Source of the DNA: an uncultured Candidatus Melainabacteria bacterium
GTDB taxonomy: Bacteria; Cyanobacteriota; Vampirovibrionia; Gastranaerophilales; Gastranaerophilaceae
Length of the DNA: 39,810 nucleotides
Direction: 5' to 3'
Assembly (NCBI GenBank): GCA_934699705.1
Contig: CAKUXD010000016.1
Span: 1 to 39,810, forward strand
Part shown: in pieces, positions 14,539 through 22,591 of the stretch
Layout of the letters: each line of letters opens with the position of its first letter
Position numbering within the stretch: position 1 is the first letter of the stretch
Notes under the pieces: generated by a model
The model's input: the letters and a program-made list of their open reading frames with translations, nothing else
Databases searched by the model: none
Told to the model about the DNA's origin: nothing
Translations under genes and position numbers: made by a program

Positions 14539-15319
14539 ATGTTTAAACGACATTCTTAATAAATTCGTTGATTTAAAAGAAGTTGAGGCTATCGCACTTG
14601 GTGGTTCAACTACTGCAAAAACGTCAGATAACAAATCTGACATTGATGTATATATTTTTTCAAACTCTGATATTCCAATAGAAAAAAGAATACATATACT
14701 TAAACCAATTTCTTCAAAACACGAAATCGGAGGTGAATATTTTGGTTCAGGCGATGAGGCTTGGATCGATGAATTAAATCAACAATTAGACCTTATGTAT
14801 TGGAACATGTCTTGGTTCGAAAATATAATTAAAAATGTCTGGCTAAAACACTATCCTTCAAATGGTTATACCACTTGCTTTTTATATACATTAAAGAATT
14901 TCAACATAATTTACGATAAAAACAATTGGCTTAAACCTTTGCAAGAATTGTTAAATACAGAATATCCAAAAGAATTACAAAATAACATAATTAAACGAAA
15001 TATTATGTTAATGAAGGATAAACCTTTTTCCTCATATTACGAGCAGATAGAAAAAGCTATTAATAGAAAAGATATCAATAGTATCAATCACAGAATTTCA
15101 GCATTTGTTGCAAGCTATTTTGATATAATTTTTGCATTAAATAAGCAATTACACCCTGGAGAAAAACGATTAATCCAATTTGCGTTAAACAATTGCAAAA
15201 TACTACCAAACGATTTTGAAAACAATCTCTCAGAATTGTTTACTCAGCCTAACGACACGACTTTGAACATATTAAATACAATTGTTGATGAAATAAAATT
15301 AGCTATCAAAAACATATAA
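14531..15319 (+). CDS. Nucleotidyltransferase-fold protein (DUF4037-like)
   Basis: 262 residues. LGGSTTAKTSDNKSDIDVYI contains the polymerase-beta-type nucleotidyltransferase core: GGS at residues 24-26 and the metal-binding D-x-D at 37 and 39. The remainder is helical and resembles the C-terminal part of DUF4037/aminoglycoside-nucleotidyltransferase-like proteins. It starts inside the last codons of the acetyltransferase gene (ATGGATAA overlap). The pair acetyltransferase + nucleotidyltransferase is reminiscent of small-molecule modification or resistance cassettes, but a housekeeping role is as likely. The substrate is unknown. Confidence 0.75.
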   Translation: MDKCLNDILNKFVDLKEVEAIALGGSTTAKTSDNKSDIDVYIFSNSDIPIEKRIHILKPISSKHEIGGEYFGSGDEAWIDELNQQLDLMYWNMSWFENIIKNVWLKHYPSNGYTTCFLYTLKNFNIIYDKNNWLKPLQELLNTEYPKELQNNIIKRNIMLMKDKPFSSYYEQIEKAINRKDINSINHRISAFVASYFDIIFALNKQLHPGEKRLIQFALNNCKILPNDFENNLSELFTQPNDTTLNILNTIVDEIKLAIKNI

Positions 15320-15421
15320 TTATTATGTAATTTTCTATTTTTTCTTAAATTTATATGCGTTTAATTTCATTCAATTACAAAATACGCATACCGCTATAAA
15401 CTAAGTCATTAAGCTAAAATT

Positions 15422-15751
15422 TTATACCCAATCTTCAAAAAGATTTTTCGAATAATCCTTGTTGGGATTTGAATTAAATTTTTCCATGGCTTTTTCAACT
15501 AATAACATAAAATCTGTTTTATTTTTACATTTTTTTAATTCATTTAAGCTCAAAATACCATCACCGTCTGCATCAGCTTGTCTGAGCTCCTCAAGATTTG
15601 CCATATTATTTTTTGCATTAATTTTTGAATCTAAATCTTTATCAGCAGAACAGACTATTAACGTATTCCCGTTTTCGTCTTTCATTTTCGGTAATGGTAA
15701 CATAATATAGCTTGAAGCATAGCCTCTGTTAAATTCAATTCCGCTAGTCAT
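15422..15751 (-). CDS. Small EF-hand calcium-binding protein
   Basis: 109 residues from the ATG at 15749-15751, which has GGAGAGAGG just upstream; an in-frame GTG five codons earlier lies before that site and is unlikely. Residues 60-71 (DADGDGILSLNE) are a perfect EF-hand loop with Asp at positions 1, 3 and 5, Gly at 6 and Glu at 12. A second, degenerate loop lies at residues 37-48 (DKDLDSKINAKN), with Asp at 1, 3 and 5 but Asn at 12. The two loops are spaced as in an EF-hand pair. No signal peptide is present, so it would sense cytosolic calcium. It diverges from the calpain-like protease gene. Confidence 0.8.
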   Translation of the reverse strand: MTSGIEFNRGYASSYIMLPLPKMKDENGNTLIVCSADKDLDSKINAKNNMANLEELRQADADGDGILSLNELKKCKNKTDFMLLVEKAMEKFNSNPNKDYSKNLFEDWV

Positions 15752-15922
15752 AAAACCTCTCTCCACATAACATTTACATTAAAGTTTAACAACAAATATT
15801 AATAAATTAATCCTTTAAAAAAACGATATTGTATCTTTTTATAACAAATATCAAGAAATTTTAAAAAAAAATATCAATAAAATTTTTCATTATTTTTTAA
15901 TAAAACAAAAGCAAAGGAAAAT

Positions 15923-16786
15923 ATGATAAATAACATTAATAAAACTGGACAAATTTTTAATACTTCAAATCAAAACTTAGTTACGCAACAACAAAATTCT
16001 GAAAGTATAAGCATTTTTTCTGATAGTTCAAAAAAACTATCAAAAGAAGAAAAAAAAGCTCTTAAACAGGCAGAAAAAGAAGAACGTAATAGAATTAAAA
16101 ACAATCCGGACGGAATTATTCAAGGCGGACGTCAAGGCTCAAGCGCTGGTGATTGCTGGCTACTTGCTCAAATGAACTCTATGTCAAAAACTGATTGGGG
16201 AAAAGAAGCATTAAAAAATGCAATAACAAAAGACGCAAATGGAAATTTCACCATACATTTTAAAGGCGCAAACAAAGATATAACCGTAACTCTGGACGAA
16301 TTTAAAAAGGGTCAAAAAAACAGCAAATTTTCTTCAGGCGATGCAGATGCATTATTACTTGAAATAGCAGTAGAAAAACATTTTAAAGCCGAAAACATCA
16401 ATTCTGGCTCAATTTATGGTAATGATTTAGCAGGAGAAGACTCTCTCCAATATTTACTTACTGGTGCAAAAGGACGACAAACCAATAAAGAAGAAGTTTA
16501 TAAACAAATTTTATTAGCAATGGCAAAAAGCCCAGAGAACAATGCAGGCATTGCTGCAACATACATCTATTACGACCAAGCTCAGGGTTCTGACGGTATA
16601 AGCCACGCAATCTCAGTTCAAAAGGTAATCCTTAACGACAAAGGCGACATTAAAGAGGTTGTACTTTTAGATTCTTACAAGCCTGATAGCCCATTTAAAA
16701 AATCTTATGGTCAATTTGTCAGAGAATTACAATGTTTTGGCTATACTACAAAACCTAATTCAAAACAGCAACAAATCCAAAATTAA
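15923..16786 (+). CDS. Calpain-like (family C2) cysteine protease
   Basis: 287 residues, no signal peptide. A Lys/Glu-rich helical N-terminus of about 60 residues is followed by a papain-fold domain with the calpain signature QGSSAGDCWLLAQMNSM; the nucleophile would be Cys78. GISHAISVQ near residue 228 supplies the His. The third residue, Asn in a LxNPWG motif in calpains, is not clear: the matching segment is VVLLDSYKP, with Asp250 or Ser251 there. The Gln of the oxyanion hole fits Gln71. The site AAAGGA precedes the ATG. It ends at 16786, directly abutting the convergent gene. The neighbouring divergent EF-hand gene makes a calcium link tempting, but that is inference. Confidence 0.75.
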   Translation: MINNINKTGQIFNTSNQNLVTQQQNSESISIFSDSSKKLSKEEKKALKQAEKEERNRIKNNPDGIIQGGRQGSSAGDCWLLAQMNSMSKTDWGKEALKNAITKDANGNFTIHFKGANKDITVTLDEFKKGQKNSKFSSGDADALLLEIAVEKHFKAENINSGSIYGNDLAGEDSLQYLLTGAKGRQTNKEEVYKQILLAMAKSPENNAGIAATYIYYDQAQGSDGISHAISVQKVILNDKGDIKEVVLLDSYKPDSPFKKSYGQFVRELQCFGYTTKPNSKQQQIQN

Positions 16787-17245
16787 TTATTTAACCATAA
16801 ATATATTATATTGAATACTTTCTGGTAGGACCTTGATTTCATTACCTCTAAGTATTACTGCAACATATTTTATAAATTTATCACCCAAGGTCTTACTGTC
16901 CGAATTTTTACGACCTATGTAAAGTTTATAATTAAATTTAACCAATTCATTATTAACATTTCTCACATAAAATGTTTGAAAAATAATTTCTGCATTATCA
17001 GCAACAAAACCGTTTTCATGAATACTATCAATAACGCCCACAACCTGAGTATCTTTTTTTATAAACAATTTATTCTTATAAAAAACGTCGTTTACGACTT
17101 TAAATTTAACCCAATCACCAACCTCTAGTTCATTATTATGAGTTGAAATTAACTGCGTTGGCGTAATTTTTATAGCTATTTTTTCGGCAAAAGACACAGG
17201 TGCAAAAATTAACATTAACATTATTACCAATAAAAATTTTTTCAT
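16787..17245 (-). CDS. Exported protein, paralogue of the preceding gene
   Basis: 152 residues with a signal peptide (MKKFLLVIMLMLIFAPVSFA, cleavage after residue 20). The mature part starts EKIAIKITPTQLISTHNNEL and has the block VGDWVKFKVVND...KDTQVVGVIDSIHENGF. The upstream gene's product has the same strands in the same order, so they are tandem paralogues. The pattern of a GD-x-V strand followed by a K/P-x-x-x-V-x-G strand is also seen in the exported protein at 30581-31612. The ATG overlaps the upstream stop (ATGA), which implies coupled translation. It is predicted to be periplasmic or envelope-bound; function unknown. Confidence 0.8.
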   Translation of the reverse strand: MKKFLLVIMLMLIFAPVSFAEKIAIKITPTQLISTHNNELEVGDWVKFKVVNDVFYKNKLFIKKDTQVVGVIDSIHENGFVADNAEIIFQTFYVRNVNNELVKFNYKLYIGRKNSDSKTLGDKFIKYVAVILRGNEIKVLPESIQYNIFMVK

Positions 17246-17688
17246 TCTTTAACCTCTAAATACAATGTATAAATATCTTTACTTGGAACTAAAAACGCTT
17301 CACCGCCTCTAAATGGAGAAAAACCTAAACCGTTAGAATTTACGCCACTAAAATATTCAAAAAATATTGGGTGATTATTACCTTTTTGATAAATTATTCC
17401 TTTTAAATTTTTATTCGTTTCAGTTTTAAATTGTTCAATATAAACGGTAGCAACTCTGCCTGCAAAGCCATTTTCAGTAACTTCTGTTACTAATCCAATA
17501 ACTTTTGAACCCTTTTTCAAATTACCCGCATCATTTACTACTACAAAATCTAAATAATCACCTTCTTTTACCGAGTTATTACTTGTTTTATATACTTTTG
17601 TGGGCGTTATTTGAATAGCTACTTCTTGAGCATAAATTGTTTGAGCGAAAATTAAAACTAAAGATAAAAAAGCTAGTTTTTTTAACAC
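17242..17688 (-). CDS. Exported protein, paralogue of the following gene
   Basis: 148 residues with a signal peptide (MLKKLAFLSLVLIFAQTIYA). The mature protein starts QEVAIQITPTKVYKTSNNSV, then KEGDYLDFVVVNDAGNLKKG, SKVIGLVTEVTENGFAGRV. It shares I-x-I-T-P-T, GD-x-x-x-F-x-V-V-N-D and V-x-G-x-x-x-x-x-x-E-N-G-F with the next gene. The start codon is GTG, sharing its first G with the TAG stop of the M48 protease gene (TAGTG). The three genes form one operon, so these two proteins may be partners or substrates of the protease. Function unknown. Confidence 0.8.
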   Translation of the reverse strand: MLKKLAFLSLVLIFAQTIYAQEVAIQITPTKVYKTSNNSVKEGDYLDFVVVNDAGNLKKGSKVIGLVTEVTENGFAGRVATVYIEQFKTETNKNLKGIIYQKGNNHPIFFEYFSGVNSNGLGFSPFRGGEAFLVPSKDIYTLYLEVKE

Positions 17689-18392
17689 TACAAATTGCCT
17701 CTTTTTTCTGCTCTGCGTTTTTCTTTTTGTTGGAAGCTATTAATATCTTTTGACGCAGTATTATACCAATTTACATAATAAACATTTTTTGCCATTTGTG
17801 AATTCAAATAATTTGGATACTTTTTATAAATATATTCATAATCCTTCATTAATCGTGCTGAAGTTTTTGGGTGAGAAGTAAAAGTTCCCCAATCGAAGAT
17901 ACTTTCTCCACCAATTTTATTCATAACAGTAATCATAGCAATTGGATTATATCCAGCTTTTACCATATAATCAATGCCTTTTTCATCTGCTTTATATTCG
18001 TAAGCCTTGCTATTAAACTTCATAACAATCAACTTTCCAAAACCATCATAAAAGTCTATATTATGAGCAATTTCGTGTGATAAAATTGCAGCCAATTCAT
18101 CGTCATTATCAACATAATTCAACAATTCAGGATAAATATTAACACTTTTATCTCTGTATGAAGCAAAAGCATTAATTGATTTTATCGGAGATTTATACAG
18201 ATAAAAAGAAACTCTTTTTGGTATTTGATTTCTATTCAAAATTCTTGCACCAACTTCATTAATTTTTTGTTCTCTTTTACCCAATTTTAGCCAAATATTA
18301 TCCATAGTTACATTAGATTCATCAATTAAAATCTCCGCATTTACAGATAAACCAAATAACACAATGCATAAAATCAACAGAAACTTTTTCAT
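17688..18392 (-). CDS. Exported M48-family zinc metalloprotease
   Basis: 234 residues from the ATG at 18390-18392, which has AAAAGGAG upstream; in-frame codons before it lack a site. A signal peptide, MKKFLLILCIVLFGLSVNA, is followed by a periplasmic M48 peptidase domain. It contains LAAILSHEIAHNIDFYDG with HEIAH zinc ligands and YEYKADEKGIDYMVKAGYNP, which supplies the third ligand Glu and the E/K-A-D-x-x-G signature. HPKTSARLMKDYEYI matches the HPxxxxR segment. It lacks the TPR C-terminus of BepA and resembles the short M48/LoiP-like lipoproteins, but no lipobox Cys is obvious. It is the first gene of the three-gene operon. Confidence 0.88.
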   Translation of the reverse strand: MKKFLLILCIVLFGLSVNAEILIDESNVTMDNIWLKLGKREQKINEVGARILNRNQIPKRVSFYLYKSPIKSINAFASYRDKSVNIYPELLNYVDNDDELAAILSHEIAHNIDFYDGFGKLIVMKFNSKAYEYKADEKGIDYMVKAGYNPIAMITVMNKIGGESIFDWGTFTSHPKTSARLMKDYEYIYKKYPNYLNSQMAKNVYYVNWYNTASKDINSFQQKEKRRAEKRGNL

Positions 18393-18482
18393 AAATACTC
18401 CTTTTAAATTCTTATACTTTAATTTATTACTAACGAATTTTATTTGCAACAAAAAAATAAAATATTTTAAACATTGTGTTAC

Positions 18483-18513
18483 AAAAAAGCGGATAGTATT
18501 AAACTAACCGCTT
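18483..18513 (-). terminator. Intrinsic terminator of the ADH-ALDH operon
   Basis: On the minus strand AAGCGG-T-TAGT pairs with ACTA-T-CCGCTT across a short loop (10 of 11 positions paired) and runs into TTTTTT. It lies just after the aldehyde dehydrogenase stop. Confidence 0.8.
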
Positions 18514-18518
18514 AAATT

Positions 18519-19883
18519 TTATTTTAAAAATAACTTTAATAACTTGAAATATGAGGTTTTATAAGGTTGATACCTCATTGGTAAATCCACGCACAAACTT
18601 TTATCTAAAATACTTCGTCTGTGAGAAAATGTTTCAAAACCAAATTTTCCATGATATGCGCCCATACCGCTTTCGCCAAAACCGCCGAAAGGCATTTCAG
18701 GGGTTGCTAAATGAACAACAACATCATTTATACACCCACCACCAAATCGACAATGAGAAGTAATTTTATCAATAAATTTCTTATCTTGAGAAAAAACGTA
18801 TAACGCAAGCGGGTGCGGGCGATTTTCAATTTTTTCGATAATATAATCTGCAGACTTAAAGGTTAAAATCGGCAAAATCGGACCGAAAATTTCTTCTTGC
18901 ATAATCAAATCGTCCCAAGAAACATTATCCATAACTGTTGGCTCAATTTTTAAAGTATTTTCATCATATTTTCCACCAACAATAACCTTATTTTCATCAA
19001 TTAAATCTTTCACTCTATTGAAATGTTTTTCATTAATTATCTTACCGTAAGTCTTGTTAACAAGAGGGTTTTCACCAAATTGTTTAATAATTTGCTTTTT
19101 AATTTCTGCAATTAAATCATCTTTTACATTTTCATGTCATAACAAATAATCAGGCGCAACACAGGTTTGACCACAATTTAGAAATTTTCCAAAAACAATT
19201 CTTTTAGCGGTTAAAGGAATATTCGCTGTTTTATCAATAATACAAGGGCTTTTTCCGCCTAATTCTAAAGTAACTGGAGTTAAATTTTCTGCTGATTTAC
19301 GCAAAACTTCTTTACCAACATTTTGACTACCTGTAAAGAAAATATAGTCGTATTTATAAGACAAAAGCGCTTCATTTTCTTTTCTACCGCCACGAACAAC
19401 TTTTACATATTCTTCAGGAAAAATATTGTTAATTATCTTAAAAACTACATCACTTGTCGCAGGGGAATATGCGCTGGGCTTTAGAACAACTGTATTACCA
19501 GCAGAAATTGCATCTACCAAGGGTTCAATAGCCAATAGAAAAGGGTAATTCCAAGGACTCATGATTAGCACATTTCCCCTAGGAACAAGTTTAATCTTAC
19601 TTTTTGACGGAAAATTAGTCATTGGAGTAGGAACAATCTGTTCTTTCGCAAACTTTTTTATATTTTTAATCATGTAAGAAATTTCATCTAAAACTAAACC
19701 AATTTCGCACATATAAGATTCTGTCCTGCTTTTGCCCAAATCTTTAAATAATGCATCGAAAATTAATTCCTCATAATCTTTTATTGTTTGTTTTAATTTT
19801 TTCAAATATTCAACTCTAAAAGCAATATCTAAAGTCTTTCCGCTTCTAAAAAAATCTTTTTGTTTTTCTAAAATTTCAAACAT
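18519..19883 (-). pseudogene. Aldehyde dehydrogenase (class 3 type) interrupted by one in-frame TGA
   Basis: The reading frame from ATG 19883 to the stop at 18519 is a complete ALDH of about 454 codons except for one TGA at 19139-19137 (codon 249). The frame is unshifted on both sides. Before it are SPWNYPFLLAIEP, KPSAYSPAT, FTGSQNVGKEV, the catalytic Glu region LELGGKSP and the catalytic Cys241 in NCGQTCVAPDYLL. After it come HENVKDD, YGKIINEKHFNRV, EEIFGPILPI and the C-terminal MPFGGFGESGMGAYHGKFGF block. Class 3 ALDHs have Cys or Val at the interrupted position. It oxidises aldehydes to acids with NAD(P)+. The ATG overlaps the end of the alcohol dehydrogenase gene by 8 nt. It may be a recent nonsense mutation, a read error, or readthrough; see findings. 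Confidence 0.85.
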
Positions 19884-21123
19884 GTAATAATTCGCCTTTC
19901 TTAGACATAATATTTAATTCTTTTTGCTCTAAAACATCATATAAGAACTGTTGTAATTCGTCTTCACCCATAAGTACAGGAACAGGATAAACAGGATTAC
20001 TTTCTTTTTCAGCGTAACGAGCTAAATTTTTAATATCTGATAACTTAACTTCTGGTAATTTATCTTCTATCCCCATACTTTTATTCAAATACTTGATAGT
20101 AGAAATAAATATGATTGACGCTATTTTTTCAGATACATTTTTATCAACTAAACCCGCATAAACTGCCAATTCTTTTAATTTCTTATGAATTTTACTTCCA
20201 TAAGCCTCTAATACATAAGGTAATAAAACAGCATTTGCAAGTCCATGGGAAGTATTATACATTCCGCCTAAGGCATGCGCGATAGCATGACAATAACCAA
20301 CATAAGAAACAGTAAATGCACACCCTGCAAGATAAGAGGCCTGTAACATATTTTTTCTTGCTTCCATATCATTTCCATCATCATAAGCACGTTTTAAATT
20401 ATCAAAAACCAGTTTTGTAGCCTCTAATGCTTGTTTTCTTGTTTTTCTTGTCGTAGAGCGCCCAATATAAGCCTCAACGGCATGAACCAACACATCAACT
20501 CCACAATTTGCAGTAATATTTTTCGGTAAAGTTCTTGTTGTTTCTGCATCTAAAACCGCGTATTTCGGGATTAAAGGGAAATCACTTATCATATATTTAT
20601 GTTTAGTTTCAGTATCAGTAATAAGTGTTGCAACAGTCGTTTCTGTGCCAGTACCAGCCGTTGTTGGAATAGCGATAAGCAATGGAATTTTTCTGAATAC
20701 TCTTAAAATTCCTGCCATATCAACAAGACTTTTTTCAGGATTTGCAATACAAGCACCTACGGCTTTGGCACAATCTATCGCAGAACCTCCACCAAATCCA
20801 ATAAGCGCTTGACATTTTTGGGATAAATATATATTTTTTGCATCTTGAACATTCTTAATTGTCGGATTTGAAACAACATCATCATAAATATTTACTGAAA
20901 TTTCATTTTCAACAAGCAATTTTTCTAAATTTGCAGTTATTCCAAAGTTTCTAACACCTTTATCTGTAACTAATAAAACATTATTGATGTTCTTTTGCTT
21001 TAAAACATCAGAAATCTCGTCAATTTTATTTAGAATTTTAGGGTTATAATACGGCAAAAACGGGATTGCAACCTTAAAGCAAAATTGAAAAACTCTACAA
21101 TAAACTTTCTTTAAAATATTCAC
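19876..21123 (-). CDS. Iron-containing alcohol dehydrogenase
   Basis: 415 residues, group III (Fe-type) alcohol dehydrogenase that interconverts an alcohol and an aldehyde with NAD(P)H. It has the N-terminal NAD-binding half with VSNPTIKNV and GFGGGSAIDCAKAVG, PTTAGTGTETT, and the metal-binding half (NCGVDVLVHAVEAYIG, CHAIAHALGGMYNTSHGLAN) with the spaced His ligands. The first 30 residues, including FQFCFKVAIPFLPYY, are hydrophobic and slightly longer than usual. The start codon is GTG with GAGGT upstream. The 3' end overlaps the aldehyde dehydrogenase start, so alcohol, aldehyde and acid steps are coupled in one operon. The physiological substrate is unknown; a longer-chain aldehyde is possible given the class 3 partner. 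Confidence 0.93.
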   Translation of the reverse strand: MNILKKVYCRVFQFCFKVAIPFLPYYNPKILNKIDEISDVLKQKNINNVLLVTDKGVRNFGITANLEKLLVENEISVNIYDDVVSNPTIKNVQDAKNIYLSQKCQALIGFGGGSAIDCAKAVGACIANPEKSLVDMAGILRVFRKIPLLIAIPTTAGTGTETTVATLITDTETKHKYMISDFPLIPKYAVLDAETTRTLPKNITANCGVDVLVHAVEAYIGRSTTRKTRKQALEATKLVFDNLKRAYDDGNDMEARKNMLQASYLAGCAFTVSYVGYCHAIAHALGGMYNTSHGLANAVLLPYVLEAYGSKIHKKLKELAVYAGLVDKNVSEKIASIIFISTIKYLNKSMGIEDKLPEVKLSDIKNLARYAEKESNPVYPVPVLMGEDELQQFLYDVLEQKELNIMSKKGELLHV

Positions 21124-21198
21124 TTGACATACCTCTAAAAATTCTTAATTCGGGGAAGGGGGTAGTTTTTCAAAGAGGGTTTATGAAACAACCACCCC

Positions 21199-21219
21199 TG
21201 CTAGTATCGAATACTAGCA
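21199..21219. promoter_or_regulatory. Perfect palindrome, operator-like
   Basis: TGCTAGTAT-CGA-ATACTAGCA is a 9-bp perfect inverted repeat in the 270-bp space between the divergent alcohol dehydrogenase and cysteine-rich genes, 76 nt upstream of the dehydrogenase start. It is not followed by a T-run on either strand, so it is more like a dimeric regulator site than a terminator. Confidence 0.5.
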
Positions 21220-21307
21220 CAACTTGTTTTTAAAATCAATAGTGTAATTTATATTTTTTAACAAATAATAATATTTATTTAAAAATAGCCCTTTTAAAGA
21301 TTTTTAC

Positions 21308-21336
21308 TTGACAAATTTTAAAAAAATTTTTATTAT
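21308..21336 (+). promoter_or_regulatory. Consensus promoter of the cysteine-rich gene
   Basis: TTGACA at 21308-21313, 17 nt, TATTAT at 21331-21336. The predicted start near 21343 gives a 50-nt leader ending in a strong GGAGG site. Confidence 0.75.
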
Positions 21337-21393
21337 ATACACGTACCCCATCGGTAAATTGTTTAAAGATAGATATGAAATATTGGAGGTTTT

Positions 21394-21843
21394 ATGAAAA
21401 AATTTCTAGCTACGATGTTCGTAATCGGTTGCGTTTTGTGCGCAAACACAGCATTTGCAAGTTGTCCTGTAAAACAAACAGAGAAATGTAACTGTGTTAA
21501 AACTTGCGACTGCGGGTGTTACAAATCTTGTAAAGATGATTGTAAATGCGGTTGTAAAACAATGAAAAAAAGATGTGAATGCTTTCAAACAAATTGCAAG
21601 TGCTTGAAAAAATGTAAAAATGATTTTAATTGCAGTTGTGCTAAAAAAGGTTGCAAATGCAACTGTACAAAGGCTGATAATCAAAACTGCAAATGTGCCT
21701 GCCACGAAGACCAAAAATGCAAATGCACAAAATGTGATTGCAAATGCCACGAAGTAAAATGTTCTTGCGATAAAAAATGTGATTGCAACAAGAAATTCAA
21801 ACTTTTTAGAAAATCAAAATGCGATTGTAAAAAATGCAAATAA
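21394..21843 (+). CDS. Exported cysteine-rich, metallothionein-like protein
   Basis: 149 residues. A signal peptide, MKKFLATMFVIGCVLCANTAFA, is followed by about 127 mature residues of which 35 are Cys. They are mostly arranged as C-x-C and C-x2-4-C with Lys, Asp, Asn and a few His between (for example KCKCTKCDCKCHE). No hydrophobic core is left, so folding must depend on metal binding or disulfides. This is like metallothioneins in composition but larger and exported, and it matches no motif order I know. It has a consensus promoter, a GGAGG site and its own terminator, so it is a well-expressed single-gene unit. Roles in metal sequestration, a cross-linked envelope layer or redox buffering are guesses. 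Confidence 0.85.
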   Translation: MKKFLATMFVIGCVLCANTAFASCPVKQTEKCNCVKTCDCGCYKSCKDDCKCGCKTMKKRCECFQTNCKCLKKCKNDFNCSCAKKGCKCNCTKADNQNCKCACHEDQKCKCTKCDCKCHEVKCSCDKKCDCNKKFKLFRKSKCDCKKCK

Positions 21844-21863
21844 TAAATTAAAGTAAAATGTTT

Positions 21864-21895
21864 AAGCGCCAGTTGCAAAGCAACTGGCGCTTTTT
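21864..21895 (+). terminator. Intrinsic terminator of the cysteine-rich gene
   Basis: A 13-bp perfect stem (AAGCGCCAGTTGC and complement) around AAA, followed by a T-run. Confidence 0.9.
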
Positions 21896-21896
21896 A

Positions 21897-21925
21897 TTGA
21901 CAATTAAATAAGTCCTTTGTAGAAT
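21897..21925 (+). promoter_or_regulatory. Consensus promoter of the 21945 operon
   Basis: TTGACA at 21897-21902, 17 nt, TAGAAT at 21920-21925, immediately after the preceding terminator. The predicted start leaves only about 12 nt before the ATG, containing AAAGGAG. Confidence 0.75.
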
Positions 21926-21944
21926 TAATTTAAAGGAGTTTCAA

Positions 21945-22541
21945 ATGGAAGAAGAAAAAGTTTTACTAAAGGGTAAAAAAAGCTTAAAGTCTTACTTTGC
22001 AATGATGGGGATTGTAATCCTATATACAGCATTATATTCCACTTCTTTCTTTGCGTTTAATATATGTAACTCGATGCTCGAATTTCTGTTTATAATAATG
22101 TTCTCAATGTTATTTATATTTATACTCATTATGGGATTAAAAATAACACTTTCGTACTTTAATGACGAAGTTTATCTTACAAACAAAGCAATAATATTAA
22201 AAAGAGGCAAAAAAACTTTCAATTTTCCATTAGAAGATGTTATAAAATTACGATGTATGCAAGGGATATATGGTGTTATATCTATTAGAACAAGAGATGT
22301 AAAAAAGTACCTTGTATTTAATAGTGAAAATTCTGGTGAATTCTATCACAAATATATTGAAGCAAGGGAACAAATTCCTGATATACCACCCGAACACGAC
22401 AAAGAAAATCCTCTTGCATTTGTTTTAGTGATGCTTGCGCTTGTTGCTGTAATATGTGTAGATATATTCCAAGATAAACTAGACAGTATGCCCGCACCTG
22501 AGTTTGTTCAACAAGAATATAATGAATCAAATTACGAATAA
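21945..22541 (+). CDS. Membrane protein with a PH-like (bPH2-type) middle domain
   Basis: 198 residues. Two membrane segments lie near residues 19-39 and 45-69. A soluble beta-rich segment follows (YLTNKAIILKRGKKTFNFPL, then EDVIKLRCMQGIYGVISI) that looks like the bacterial PH domain type found in small membrane proteins. A third membrane segment is near 155-172 (NPLAFVLVMLALVAVICVDI), then a short acidic tail. It starts with AAAGGAG. It is the first of four rightward genes for small membrane proteins. Function unknown. Confidence 0.7.
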   Translation: MEEEKVLLKGKKSLKSYFAMMGIVILYTALYSTSFFAFNICNSMLEFLFIIMFSMLFIFILIMGLKITLSYFNDEVYLTNKAIILKRGKKTFNFPLEDVIKLRCMQGIYGVISIRTRDVKKYLVFNSENSGEFYHKYIEAREQIPDIPPEHDKENPLAFVLVMLALVAVICVDIFQDKLDSMPAPEFVQQEYNESNYE

Positions 22542-22591
22542 AAAACATTTGATTATATTTTTAAAACTATTAATAAAAAAAAGGAGAAAAA

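Noticed and set aside
15354..15390. Inverted repeat TATGCGT...ACGCATA between the nucleotidyltransferase and EF-hand genes.
   Set aside because: The loop is over 20 nt and there is no T-run; it is probably chance in an otherwise empty 100-bp gap.
15752..15766. GTG start at 15766 for the EF-hand gene.
   Set aside because: The GGAGAGAGG site lies between it and the ATG at 15751, so the ATG is the start.
19137..19139. Genome-wide reassignment of UGA to a sense codon.
   Set aside because: Other genes here end in TGA exactly where the next gene starts or overlaps (17242-17244, 19876-19878, 34594-34596), so UGA works as a stop.
19060..19139. Selenocysteine insertion signal after the ALDH UGA.
   Set aside because: The 40 nt after the UGA are AU-rich and form no stable stem with a small GU-containing loop.
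21406..21878. Minus-strand frames opposite the cysteine-rich gene.
   Set aside because: Repetitive C-x-C codons create long antisense frames; the plus-strand gene has a promoter, ribosome binding site, signal peptide and terminator.
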